From assembly GCF_945290125.1 (NCBI RefSeq), contig NZ_CALYQV010000001.1:1-64000 (forward strand): a stretch of DNA of 64,000 nucleotides, read 5' to 3'. Positions 19,242-27,139 of the stretch are shown here, piece by piece. Each line of letters starts with the position of its first letter. The first letter of the stretch is position 1. Source of the stretch: an uncultured Lactobacillus sp. (lineage in GTDB: Bacteria; Bacillota; Bacilli; Lactobacillales; Lactobacillaceae). The notes beneath the pieces are model-generated. The model ran no database searches. It saw nothing but the letters and a program-made list of their open reading frames with translations, and was not told the origin of the DNA. Both the position numbers and the translations under genes were made by a program.

Positions 19242-19275
19242 AAAATAGCCAGTAACCAGTACTGGCTATTTTTGT
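19242..19275 (+). terminator. Terminator of the pfkA-pyk operon
   Basis: A 13-bp perfect stem (19242-19254 with 19260-19272) with loop ACCAG is followed by T-rich sequence, 16 bases after the pyk stop. Confidence 0.9.
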
Positions 19276-19323
19276 TTGCTTTTAATCTAGGTAAATTAAA
19301 TGAAAATCATTAGTTAATTTGGT

Positions 19324-19353
19324 TTGACTGATATCAATTTAATCCATTAAAAT
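19324..19353 (+). promoter_or_regulatory. Promoter for the cvfB-xerD-ribT-scpAB-rluB operon
   Basis: TTGACT (19324-19329) and TAAAAT (19348-19353) are separated by 18 bases and stand 47 bases before the cvfB start. All following genes to rluB overlap or are within 10 bases, so this probably drives the whole operon. Confidence 0.55.
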
Positions 19354-19399
19354 GATATACTTGTTATCAGATCCAATATCTAGACTTAGGAGATTAATC

Positions 19400-20287
19400 A
19401 TGCTAGGCACTATTGCAACTGGAAAAATAATAGATCAAAATGAAAATTCTTTTTTTGTTCAAATCGAAGGTTTGACTTACGAATTGAAAAGAAAGGAAAT
19501 TACTCAGGAAGAGAAGCCAAAATTGGGAGATCAAATCAAAGGATTTCTGTATGATAATAAACAGCATAATCGCGAAATGACTCAGTTTCTACCCTTTGCT
19601 CAAGAAGATCAATATGCTTGGAGCAAAGTGACTGAAGTCAAGTATAACTTAGGTGTTTTTGTAGATATTGGTTTGCCAGATAAAGATATAGTGATTTCCT
19701 TGGATGATCTCCCTTATGACAAAGAACGCTGGCCTGAAGTTGGTGATCAACTGCTAGTTCATCTTGAAACTGATGAAAAAGATCGTATTTGGGCAAAAAT
19801 GGCGGATGAAAATATTTTTGAACAACTTTCAGCTCATTTTCCAGACGGTATGAATAATAAAGATGTTTTTGGGACTGTTTATTCAGCCCGTGAAGTAGGA
19901 GCATTTGTAATTACTAAAGAATATTATTTGGGTTTTGTTCATCCGTCACAAATGGCTCGGCCACTACGTTTAGGTGAACAGTTTAAGGGTAGAGTTATTG
20001 GTGTTAGTCAGTATGGCCGCCTAAATTTGAGCAGTCTGCCGCGATCATTTGAAGAAATAGATGATGATGCGCAGATGATTTTGATGAGTTTGCGCAGAAA
20101 AAAAGATAAAACATTACCTTTTTATGATAAATCTGATGCAGAGGATATAAAAAGCTATTTTGGCATCTCAAAATCTGCTTTTAAACGAGCATTAGGACAC
20201 TTGTTGAAGGGAAAATACATAGTGGAAGATAAAACTACTGGAACAATTTCATTAGTTAACGACCCCGAAGAAGACAAAAATGAATAA
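19400..20287 (+). CDS. cvfB: CvfB-like S1-domain RNA-binding regulator
   Basis: The 295-residue protein carries S1-type OB folds in the first two thirds (for example VTEVKYNLGVFVDIGLPDK and TVYSAREVGAFVITKEYY) and a winged-helix segment near the C terminus. This matches CvfB/YitL, an RNA-binding protein that affects virulence and gene expression in staphylococci; the role here is inferred from the family. The ATG at 19400 has the site TTAGGAGA at the right distance; an ATG at 19352 would add 16 residues and overlap the promoter. It overlaps xerD by 8 bp. Confidence 0.85.
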   Translation: MLGTIATGKIIDQNENSFFVQIEGLTYELKRKEITQEEKPKLGDQIKGFLYDNKQHNREMTQFLPFAQEDQYAWSKVTEVKYNLGVFVDIGLPDKDIVISLDDLPYDKERWPEVGDQLLVHLETDEKDRIWAKMADENIFEQLSAHFPDGMNNKDVFGTVYSAREVGAFVITKEYYLGFVHPSQMARPLRLGEQFKGRVIGVSQYGRLNLSSLPRSFEEIDDDAQMILMSLRRKKDKTLPFYDKSDAEDIKSYFGISKSAFKRALGHLLKGKYIVEDKTTGTISLVNDPEEDKNE

Positions 20288-21179
20288 TTTAACAGAACAA
20301 GTTGAGGACTATTTAAGATATAGTCAAATTGAGCGAGGACTAGGTGCTAATACAATTACTGCTTACAAGCAGGATTTAAGCTCTTTCATTAATTTTTTGC
20401 AAAAGGAAAATTTAAGTTCTTGGCCGACTAAAGCAATTGATATTGATGCTTTTTTGGCCGAGCAACGCGATCAAAAGAAAGCAACAAGTTCTATTAGTCG
20501 TTTAATTTCAAGTCTGCGGAAATTTTACCAGTGGCTGGTAAGACAAAATATTCAAAAATTGAATCCTATGCTTGAAATAGACTCACCCAAAAAACGTCGA
20601 CCTTTACCAGTTGCTTTAACCACAGTTGAAGTTACTGACTTACTTAAGCAACCTGATATAAAAAAGAAACTGGGTTTACGAGACCGTGCTTTACTTGAAA
20701 CGTTGTACGCAACGGGCATAAGGGTGAGCGAATTAATAAACCTTAAATTTACCGACTTGCATGAAGAATTGAAATTAGTCAAAGTTTTTGGTAAAGGCTC
20801 AAAAGAACGATTGATTCCTATTAGTAAAGTTGCTTTGTCCTGGATTGATAGTTACAAAGAAAAAGTACGTGATCCGCTGATATTAAAAGTGGGAAAAAAT
20901 ACGGATTTTATTTTTCTTAACAGCCGCGGAAGTTCTCTAACTCGACAAGCTGTTTGGCAAATTATCAAGCACTACTGCAAGCTGGCAGGTATTCAGAAAA
21001 ATGTTACCCCTCATACTTTAAGACATACATTCGCAACTCACTTACTTGAAAATGGGGCTGATTTGCGTGTGGTTCAAGAAATTTTAGGGCATTCGGATAT
21101 TAGTACTACACAAATTTATACCAATTTGTCCCAAAAACATATCATACATGTTTACGAGAAAACTCATCCTCGAATTTAA
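20280..21179 (+). CDS. xerD: Site-specific tyrosine recombinase XerD
   Basis: XerD acts with XerC at the dif site to resolve chromosome dimers. The 299-residue protein has an N-terminal SAM-like core-binding domain and a C-terminal catalytic domain with the full residue set: Arg148 (TGIRVSEL), Lys172, His245-x2-Arg248 (HTLRHTFATHLL), His271 (LGHSDISTTQ) and the nucleophile Tyr280. Its place between cvfB and ribT-scpAB is the standard xerD locus of Firmicutes. A matching dif site is present in this window at 52.85 kb. Confidence 0.96.
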   Translation: MNNLTEQVEDYLRYSQIERGLGANTITAYKQDLSSFINFLQKENLSSWPTKAIDIDAFLAEQRDQKKATSSISRLISSLRKFYQWLVRQNIQKLNPMLEIDSPKKRRPLPVALTTVEVTDLLKQPDIKKKLGLRDRALLETLYATGIRVSELINLKFTDLHEELKLVKVFGKGSKERLIPISKVALSWIDSYKEKVRDPLILKVGKNTDFIFLNSRGSSLTRQAVWQIIKHYCKLAGIQKNVTPHTLRHTFATHLLENGADLRVVQEILGHSDISTTQIYTNLSQKHIIHVYEKTHPRI

Positions 21180-21188
21180 GGTGATTAA

Positions 21189-21548
21189 ATGTTAATTGAA
21201 TGTAAAAATGATACGGAAAAAGTAGCAATGGGCTTATTATCCTATTTACCAGACTTTAAAAATCTCGCAAATCTTAAGGATGAAATTCAATTAAATAAAA
21301 ATAGTGCTGAATTTTGTCTATACCTTTATCGGTCTAAGGACCCTAATTTTATTGGTGTAATTGGCACGCAAGCGAATAAACAATTTGTTGTTATTCGTTA
21401 CATTTCATTTGCTCCTGATTTTCGCAAAGCTAAATATGAGGCTAAGGCAGTGCAAGAACTGGCTCAAAGTAATCCCCAAAAAAGAATTACGGCAGTTCCA
21501 GAATATATTGATCTGATTAAATATTTAAAAAAGGACTCAAAAATATGA
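21189..21548 (+). CDS. ribT: RibT-like GNAT-fold protein
   Basis: The 119-residue protein resembles RibT, a small GNAT-like acetyltransferase-fold protein encoded at the end of rib operons in Bacillus and kept beside scpA in lactobacilli. A hydrophobic core strand pattern (FIGVIGTQANKQFVVIRYISFAP) is visible, but I see no certain catalytic residue; its exact role in riboflavin metabolism is not proven. The ATG at 21189 follows AAGGTGA. It overlaps scpA by 4 bp. No rib biosynthesis genes occur here, although the FMN-riboswitch-controlled ribU is 2 kb downstream. Confidence 0.75.
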   Translation: MLIECKNDTEKVAMGLLSYLPDFKNLANLKDEIQLNKNSAEFCLYLYRSKDPNFIGVIGTQANKQFVVIRYISFAPDFRKAKYEAKAVQELAQSNPQKRITAVPEYIDLIKYLKKDSKI

Positions 21549-22282
21549 GTGCTAATCTTACTTTGGAATTACCCAATTTTGAGGGCCCTTTAGATTTATT
21601 GCTGCACTTAATTAAAGTACAGAAAATTGATATTTATGATATTCCGATAGCCAAAATTACCAGCCAATATTTAGCTTATTTACATCAAATGCAAAGTCTT
21701 AATTTAAAAATTGCCGGTGAATACTTTGTCATGTCATCATTGTTATTACGCATAAAATCACAGTCTCTACTTCCGCGTAATGATTTCACAGAAAATGATG
21801 AGGAACAGGAAGATCCTAGAGATGAACTTGTACAGCAGCTTATTACTTATTCAATATTCAAAAAAATCTCAGTTTACTTTAAAAAGCGCAACGAAAAGGT
21901 TCCAATTACGGCTGCTAAAGAGGAAAGTGTGCCACTTAGTAAAAAAATTCAGCCGTTACCTCTGGGACAAATTACTTCCACTGAATTAGCCAATACATTT
22001 ATTTTAGTGCTACAAAGAATGAAGATCAGACAGCCTGATATTGTTTCGGTTGAAGTGAAAGAGACATCTGTTAAAGAGATGGGTACTTTTTTGCAAAACG
22101 AATTGGCAAAGTGTAAAAAGGTCAGTTTTTTTGCATGTTGTCAAAAAATGAAAACTTTATCTGACATTATTGGCCTGTTTTTAGCATTGCTTGAACTTTG
22201 TAAAAAGCAAGAATTGCGGGTAACACAAAATAGAACATTCGGTGATCTGAACTTGGAAAGAATTGATAGCATTGATGACTAA
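21545..22282 (+). CDS. scpA: Segregation and condensation protein A
   Basis: ScpA is the kleisin subunit that bridges SMC heads and, with ScpB, forms the bacterial condensin needed for chromosome segregation. The 245-residue protein has the kleisin N-terminal signature [12 protein letters not shown] at about 11-22, an acidic central linker, and a C-terminal winged helix. The ATG at 21545 overlaps the end of ribT, and its own end overlaps scpB, so translation is coupled across the three. smc itself is not in the window. Confidence 0.96.
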   Translation: MSANLTLELPNFEGPLDLLLHLIKVQKIDIYDIPIAKITSQYLAYLHQMQSLNLKIAGEYFVMSSLLLRIKSQSLLPRNDFTENDEEQEDPRDELVQQLITYSIFKKISVYFKKRNEKVPITAAKEESVPLSKKIQPLPLGQITSTELANTFILVLQRMKIRQPDIVSVEVKETSVKEMGTFLQNELAKCKKVSFFACCQKMKTLSDIIGLFLALLELCKKQELRVTQNRTFGDLNLERIDSIDD

Positions 22283-22880
22283 AATTGCACAGTTAGAGGC
22301 TCTATTGTATGTGGCCGGTGATAATGGCATTGAAAGCACTAATTTGTGTGAACTATTGCAGATTGGCAAGCCTGCACTGCGTGAATTAACAAAAAGCTTA
22401 CAGGAAAAATTACAGAAAAGTCCGGATTCAGGTCTGCAAATACAGCAGCTGAACGATTCTTATAAATTAACAACAAGGCCGGAAGTAAGCAAAACAATTG
22501 AAAACTTTTTTCAAAAAGATTTAACTAAAAGTCTTAGTCAGTCCGCTCTGGAAATATTATCAATCATCGCATACAAGCAGCCGATTACTCGTATTGAAAT
22601 TGATGAAATTAGAGGGGTAAATTCATCTGGTGCATTACAAACATTAATTTGGCGAGGTCTTGTAAGGATAAATGGCAAAAAAGAAGCACCAGGTCACCCT
22701 AATCTATACGTTACCACTGACTATTTTTTGCAGTATTTTGGTTATCAAAGTTTAGCCGATTTACCTCTAATTGAAGATTTTGAAGATGATAGTGTAAATG
22801 CTGAAGGAGAAATCGATTTATTTGCGGCTAAGGCTCAAGCATATAAGAATATTGCTAAAACTCAAAAAGGAGAATCATAA
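22275..22880 (+). CDS. scpB: Segregation and condensation protein B
   Basis: ScpB dimers bind the central linker of ScpA in the SMC condensin. The 201-residue protein has two winged-helix domains and opens with the family start [16 protein letters not shown] chose ATG 22275, which overlaps the scpA stop, over a TTG at 22263 because it matches the family N terminus. Conserved [24 protein letters not shown] lies mid-protein. It overlaps the rluB start by one base. Confidence 0.95.
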   Translation: MTKIAQLEALLYVAGDNGIESTNLCELLQIGKPALRELTKSLQEKLQKSPDSGLQIQQLNDSYKLTTRPEVSKTIENFFQKDLTKSLSQSALEILSIIAYKQPITRIEIDEIRGVNSSGALQTLIWRGLVRINGKKEAPGHPNLYVTTDYFLQYFGYQSLADLPLIEDFEDDSVNAEGEIDLFAAKAQAYKNIAKTQKGES

Positions 22881-23599
22881 TGGTGTTAGAACGATTACAA
22901 AAAGTAATTGCTGAAGCTGGAATTGCTTCACGACGCAAGGCTGAAAAAATGATTACAGAAGGTCGGGTAACAGTTGATGGTAATGTAGTTACAAAATTAG
23001 GCACTAAGGTGGATACATTCAGTAATATTACTGTTGATGGTGAACCAATTGAGCGGGAAAGTTTGCACACATACCTTTTCTATAAACCGCGTGGTGTGGT
23101 ATCAACTGCCAGCGATGATAAAGGCAGAAAAACCGTTGTTGACTACTTTAAAGAATTACCCTACCGTTTATATCCAATTGGCAGATTAGATTATGACACA
23201 TCGGGTTTACTCTTAATGACTAATGACGGAGAACTTGCAAATTTATTAATGCATCCAAGGAATAATGTAGCCAAAGTATATGTTGCTAAAATTACGGGTG
23301 TACTTTCTCCTGCAGAAATTAGTCAGCTAACCCACGGAGTAAAAATTGATCGTCATAGATGTGCTCCAGCGAAAGTTAAAGTAATTAGAACTGACTGCAA
23401 AAAAAACAGCCAAATAGTACAGTTAACTATTCATGAGGGGCAATATCATCAAGTAAAAAGAATGTTTAAGGCCGTTCATCATCAGGTCAAAAAATTAGCA
23501 CGTGAAAAATATGCCTTTTTAACCCTGGATTCTCTGATTTCCGGAAGCTTTCGCGAATTATCCCATGAGGAAGTTGACAGATTAAAAGACGTAGATTAA
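22880..23599 (+). CDS. rluB: 23S rRNA pseudouridine synthase RluB
   Basis: RluB-type synthases convert a uridine in 23S rRNA (U2605 in E. coli) to pseudouridine. The 239-residue protein has an N-terminal S4 RNA-binding domain (about 3-50, RLQKVIAEAGIASRRKAE) and a RsuA-family catalytic domain with the active Asp104 in GRLDYDTSG. It is the last gene of the cvfB operon; its ATG overlaps the scpB stop codon. The scpAB-rluB order is conserved in Firmicutes, so the assignment to RluB rather than another RsuA-family member is well supported. Confidence 0.94.
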   Translation: MVLERLQKVIAEAGIASRRKAEKMITEGRVTVDGNVVTKLGTKVDTFSNITVDGEPIERESLHTYLFYKPRGVVSTASDDKGRKTVVDYFKELPYRLYPIGRLDYDTSGLLLMTNDGELANLLMHPRNNVAKVYVAKITGVLSPAEISQLTHGVKIDRHRCAPAKVKVIRTDCKKNSQIVQLTIHEGQYHQVKRMFKAVHHQVKKLAREKYAFLTLDSLISGSFRELSHEEVDRLKDVD

Positions 23600-23632
23600 G
23601 ATGGTATTTGAAAATTAAATAATAAGTTTGTT

Positions 23633-23739
23633 GTCTTCATGGCAGGGTGAAAATCCCGACCGGCGGTGAGAGTCCGCGACCCACGAAAGTGGTGGAATCT
23701 ATTGTGATACCGATAGTTAAAGTCTAGATGAAAGAAGAC
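23633..23739 (+). promoter_or_regulatory. FMN riboswitch (RFN element) controlling ribU
   Basis: The canonical RFN core is present in order: CAGGGTGAAAATCCCGACCGG, CGGTGAGAGTCCGCGA, a variable stem, GTGGAATCTATTGTGATACCGA and AGTTAAAGTCTAGATGAAAGAAG. The closing P1 stem pairs GTCTTCAT near 23633 with ATGAAAGAAGAC ending at 23739. FMN binding is expected to favour the downstream terminator and shut off the riboflavin importer. The switch has no rib biosynthesis genes behind it, only ribU. Confidence 0.96.
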
Positions 23740-23776
23740 AGACTAAACTAAAAGCCAAGATCTTTAGCTTACTTTT

Positions 23777-23814
23777 ACTCGGTCTGTTGTTAGGAGCAGC
23801 AGACCGAGTTTTTT
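23777..23814 (+). terminator. Riboswitch-controlled terminator before ribU
   Basis: A 13-bp stem with one G-U pair (23777-23789 with 23797-23809) is followed by six T and then directly by the ribU ribosome-binding site. The bases ACAGAC at 23738-23743, at the end of P1, can pair with GTCTGT at 23782-23787, giving an antiterminator that competes with P1 closure. This explains FMN-dependent termination. Confidence 0.88.
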
Positions 23815-23827
23815 GGAGGTAAGAATT

Positions 23828-24511
23828 TTGCAAAGAAAAGGCAGAAATAATTTAGTCAATATAGTAGCTTATACTTTAATTGGAACAATTGCATATGTAT
23901 TAATGCTTTTGGAAATACCATTGCCTGTCACTAGCTTCTTAAAATTTGATTTTTCTGATGTTGTAATTACAATTGGTACTTTTTTATTTGGTCCGTTACC
24001 CGGTATTTTCATCGCGTTTGTGAGAATGCTAATTAATTTAATATATAAAGGTTTTGCTCTACCAAGTTTAGTGGGTCAATCTGCGGCCTTTTTAGCATCA
24101 ATTTCATTTGCTTTACCGTTTTATTATTTGACTAGAAATATCAATAAAGATGAAAAGAGTTTTACGAAAAAACATTTAAAACCAATTTTAGGTATAGTCC
24201 TTGGCATTATAGCAATGGCTTTTGTTTTGTCAGTTTTAAATGCTCTGGTCCTAACACCTTTTTATGCAGCAACTACAGTACCCAATTTGCCAACTATTCA
24301 TGGTTATTCAGGTTTACTGGCATTTACTGAGAAAGTGTACTTGGGCAAATTGCTTCACATTCCTTCAATGAGTGCCTACATTTTTGGCATTATTGTGCCG
24401 TTTAATTTATTAAAAGGCACAATAAATGGTACGGTTGTTTACTTACTGTTTGAAACTGTTTTGAGAACAATCAAACCATTTGTCAGAAAAAACTTCAATT
24501 TAAAAAACTAA
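23828..24511 (+). CDS. ribU: Riboflavin ECF transporter S component RibU
   Basis: RibU is the substrate-binding membrane subunit that takes up riboflavin together with the shared ECF ATPase module (EcfA1A2T, not in this window). The 227-residue protein has six predicted membrane segments, with the typical FDFSDVVITIGTFLFGPLPG region in the substrate-binding part. The TTG start at 23828 lies 7 nt after GGAGGT (23815-23820). A TTG at 23813 would lie inside the terminator T-run. Control by the FMN riboswitch is visible directly upstream. Confidence 0.94.
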   Translation: MQRKGRNNLVNIVAYTLIGTIAYVLMLLEIPLPVTSFLKFDFSDVVITIGTFLFGPLPGIFIAFVRMLINLIYKGFALPSLVGQSAAFLASISFALPFYYLTRNINKDEKSFTKKHLKPILGIVLGIIAMAFVLSVLNALVLTPFYAATTVPNLPTIHGYSGLLAFTEKVYLGKLLHIPSMSAYIFGIIVPFNLLKGTINGTVVYLLFETVLRTIKPFVRKNFNLKN

Positions 24512-24525
24512 AATCAGAAATTATA

Positions 24526-24556
24526 AAATCGGTCTATTAAATGACCGATTTTTTTA
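24526..24556 (+). terminator. Terminator after ribU
   Basis: A 9-bp stem (24526-24534 with 24543-24551) with an 8-base loop is followed by a T-run, 14 bases after the ribU stop. Confidence 0.88.
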
Positions 24557-24578
24557 TCCACTTAAATGTTAAATATGC

Positions 24579-24584
24579 TAAAAT
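24579..24584 (+). promoter_or_regulatory. Extended -10 promoter for the LysM gene
   Basis: TGC followed by TAAAAT (24579-24584) forms an extended -10 element 30 bases before the LysM start codon and just after the ribU terminator. Confidence 0.45.
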
Positions 24585-24614
24585 TAAACAGGTTAGGTAA
24601 GGAGGCTTTTTAAG

Positions 24615-25091
24615 ATGACTAATAATCCTAAGGGACCATATCAACATTATAAACGTCCACAAAAAACAAGAGTTGAAGCGTACAACTCTGTTTCTAAAGG
24701 TTGGATTGTACTCATTGTTTTACTTATAATGATACTAATTGGCCTTGTTCCAGTAGTACATCATTTAGCAGCGAATAATAGTTCAAGTAATAAAATAGTT
24801 GAAGTACGCAAAACTCATAAAAAAGCTGCTAAAAAAGCAAACATTAAAGCTTCTCCTGCAAAAAACAAACTTGTCGAAAATAAAACTAAGAGCAAGCCGA
24901 AAGCTAAGGTTAAGCAAAAAAGGAAACACGCAAAAACTAAACCCAAAATTAAACAATATATAGTTCAAAGTGGAGATTCTTTAAGTAGTATTGCTCGTCG
25001 TTTTAAAATTTCTGTTGGTCAGTTAGCTGAGTTAAATCAACTTGACCCTAACAGTCAGGTGGATATCGGACAAGTATTGCGTATCAAATAA
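24615..25091 (+). CDS. Membrane-anchored LysM-domain protein
   Basis: The 158-residue protein has a short cytoplasmic N terminus, one hydrophobic helix at about 30-51 (single-pass anchor with the C terminus outside), a lysine/alanine-rich spacer (about 60-113), and one LysM domain at about 113-157 beginning with YIVQSGDSLSSIARRF. LysM binds N-acetylglucosamine in peptidoglycan, so the protein should tether membrane to wall. No catalytic domain is present. It lies before cmk, as the LysM/YpbE-type protein does in other Firmicutes. A ribosome-binding site AAGGAGG precedes the ATG. Confidence 0.85.
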   Translation: MTNNPKGPYQHYKRPQKTRVEAYNSVSKGWIVLIVLLIMILIGLVPVVHHLAANNSSSNKIVEVRKTHKKAAKKANIKASPAKNKLVENKTKSKPKAKVKQKRKHAKTKPKIKQYIVQSGDSLSSIARRFKISVGQLAELNQLDPNSQVDIGQVLRIK

Positions 25092-25103
25092 TTTAGAAAG
25101 GAT

Positions 25104-25124
25104 AGGGACTGCAGTCCCTTTTTT
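25104..25124 (+). terminator. Terminator between the LysM gene and cmk, inside the cmk ribosome-binding region
   Basis: A 16-base perfect palindrome (25104-25119; 6-bp stem with TGCA loop) is followed by six T (25119-25124). It ends only 5 bases before the cmk ATG and lies between the nearest purine-rich site AAAGGA (25097-25102) and that ATG. Confidence 0.7.
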
Positions 25125-25129
25125 ATTGA

Positions 25130-25816
25130 ATGCAAATAGCGATTGATGGACCAGCTTCAGCTGGAAAAAGCACAGTAGCGAAGATTATAGCTCAAAAATT
25201 GAACTTTACGTATATTGATACGGGAGCAATGTACCGCGCTTCTACCTGGTTAGCACGTGAACACAAACTTAGTTATAGTGATGAAAAGGGCATATTGGCT
25301 GCCATTGATAAAGAAAAAATTGAACTAAAAAGCGAAAAATGCCAACAAAAAGTTTTTGCCGGTGAAGAAGATATATCCCAAGATATACGCACGCCGGATA
25401 TTTCTGCTCACGTTTCTCAAGTATCAGCTTTAGCAGGTATCAGAGCCAAAATGGTCAGTTTGCAAAGACAAATGGCCGGTCAGATGAATGTAGTGATGGA
25501 TGGTCGTGATATTGGGACCACGGTTTTGCCAGAAGCTGACGTTAAAATCTTTTTAATTGCGTCTGTTCATTCTCGAGCTCAAAGAAGAATGCTTGATTTT
25601 AAAGAAAGAGGAATTAAAACTAACCAATCCCTTGAAGAAATTGAGCAAGACATATCGGAAAGGGATTATAAAGATTCGCATCGTAAAATTTCACCATTAA
25701 AGAAGGCACATGATGCTATTGAAATAGACACAACTTCTATGACTATAGACCAGGTAGTTAATGCAATCTTATCTGAAATTAAAAAAAGTCAAAAAAACTA
25801 TAAAAAAAGGGTATAA
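25130..25816 (+). CDS. cmk: Cytidylate kinase
   Basis: Cmk phosphorylates CMP and dCMP to the diphosphates. The 228-residue protein opens MQIAIDGPASAGKST with the P-loop at 7-15, followed by the CMP-binding insert and the DGRDIGTTVLP and SERDYKDSHR motifs typical of the family. The ATG at 25130 agrees exactly with the family start, but no ribosome-binding site lies in the usual window; the nearest AAAGGA is 27 bases upstream beyond a hairpin. rpsA follows, as in many bacteria. Confidence 0.96.
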   Translation: MQIAIDGPASAGKSTVAKIIAQKLNFTYIDTGAMYRASTWLAREHKLSYSDEKGILAAIDKEKIELKSEKCQQKVFAGEEDISQDIRTPDISAHVSQVSALAGIRAKMVSLQRQMAGQMNVVMDGRDIGTTVLPEADVKIFLIASVHSRAQRRMLDFKERGIKTNQSLEEIEQDISERDYKDSHRKISPLKKAHDAIEIDTTSMTIDQVVNAILSEIKKSQKNYKKRV

Positions 25817-25876
25817 AACAGTAGAAAAATATCAAACTTTCATTTAGAATTAGAGTATGATATTGGGAGGTAAATA

Positions 25877-27082
25877 ATGTCAGAAAACAGTAATCAATTT
25901 TTAGATGCATTAAAGCAAATGCAAGGAGTTGAGGTCGGAGATATTGTAGATGTTGAAGTCTTAGACGTTGAAGAAGGTCAAATCGATGTTGGTGTTGAAA
26001 ATGCCGGTATTGAAGGTGTAATTCCTCGTCGTGAATACACTTCAGATCGCAACGTTGACCTACGTGAAGCAGTTAAACCAGGCGATAAGCTCAAAGCTTT
26101 AGTTTTAAGAAAAGCCGGCGGAGATAAAGAGAATGGTGAATTCTTCTTCTCAGTTACCCGCTTGAAGGAAAGAGAAGCTTATGATGAACTGCAAAAAGAT
26201 TTTGAAGCCGGAAAGACAATTGAAGGTACAGTTACTTCTTCAGTTCGTGGTGGTTTGTTAGTAGATGTAGGCACTAGAGGATTTTTACCTGCGTCATTAA
26301 TTTCTAACCGTTATGTTTCCGATCTTAAGCCATTTATCGGCAAAACCATGAAACTTAAAATTACTGAAATTGATCCAAGTAAGAACCGCTTAATCCTTTC
26401 TCACAAAGATTTAATTGAAGAAGAGCGCGAAGAAGCTTTTGACAAGGTTGCATCACAGTTAGTTGTGGGTGATGTTGTTGAAGGCAAGGTTTCCCGTTTA
26501 ACTAATTTTGGAGCTTTCGTTGATGTTGGTGGGGTTGATGGCTTAGTCCACATTTCCGAGATCTCATATAAACATGTTGATAAGCCAAGCGATGTTTTAA
26601 AGGCTGGTCAAGATGTCAAAGTTAAAGTAATTGGTATTGATGATGATAGACATCGCATCTCCCTTTCAATTAAGCAAACTGAACCTTCTCCTTTTGAACA
26701 AGCTACAGCTGACTTACACGAAGGCGATGTGTTTGAAGGCGAAGTTAAATCTTTAACTAACTTCGGTGCTTTTGTTGAAGTTGCTGATAATATTCAAGGT
26801 TTAGTTCACGTTTCTGAAATATCATATAAACACGTAGACAAGCCAAGTGATGTTTTAAAGGTTGGTCAAAAAGTTAAAGTCAAGGTCTTAAACATTGACC
26901 CTGGTGAGCGTCGCATTTCACTTTCTATGAAGGATGCTGAGCCAAAGAATTCTGAAAATGAAGGCAACCGTTCACACAGTTCATATAACCGCAATTCAGT
27001 AAATAAAAAATATATGAACAAAGATGACAGCGGCTTTGCTTTAGGTGACATCATAGGTGACCAATTAAAAGATCGTCGTTAA
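25877..27082 (+). CDS. rpsA: S1-domain ribosomal protein RpsA (S1-like, four OB folds)
   Basis: The 401-residue protein consists of four S1 domains starting at about residues 17, 101, 190 and 275. The last two repeat almost the same sequence (VSEISYKHVDKPSDVLK twice), and the protein ends in a polar tail. It binds mRNA and may help start translation; in low-GC Gram-positives the S1 homologue is shorter than the six-domain E. coli protein and may not be a permanent ribosome part. The ATG at 25877 has GGGAGG upstream. The cmk-rpsA-der order is conserved. Codon use suggests high expression. Confidence 0.93.
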   Translation: MSENSNQFLDALKQMQGVEVGDIVDVEVLDVEEGQIDVGVENAGIEGVIPRREYTSDRNVDLREAVKPGDKLKALVLRKAGGDKENGEFFFSVTRLKEREAYDELQKDFEAGKTIEGTVTSSVRGGLLVDVGTRGFLPASLISNRYVSDLKPFIGKTMKLKITEIDPSKNRLILSHKDLIEEEREEAFDKVASQLVVGDVVEGKVSRLTNFGAFVDVGGVDGLVHISEISYKHVDKPSDVLKAGQDVKVKVIGIDDDRHRISLSIKQTEPSPFEQATADLHEGDVFEGEVKSLTNFGAFVEVADNIQGLVHVSEISYKHVDKPSDVLKVGQKVKVKVLNIDPGERRISLSMKDAEPKNSENEGNRSHSSYNRNSVNKKYMNKDDSGFALGDIIGDQLKDRR

Positions 27083-27090
27083 TTTAAATA

Positions 27091-27117
27091 AAAAGCCGAC
27101 TCTAAGTCGGTTTTTTT
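27091..27117 (+). terminator. Terminator after rpsA
   Basis: An A-rich, GC-core stem (GCCGACT with AGTCGG, 27091-27101 with 27105-27115, with G-U and A-U extension) and a 3-base loop is followed by seven T, eight bases after the rpsA stop. Confidence 0.85.
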
Positions 27118-27139
27118 ATTTGTAAAAGGAGGCTGAAAA

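Noticed and set aside
26400..26920. Near-identical repeat within rpsA as a possible recombination duplication
   Set aside because: The repeated VSEISYKHVDKPSDVLK segment is the normal similarity of adjacent S1 domains in this family.
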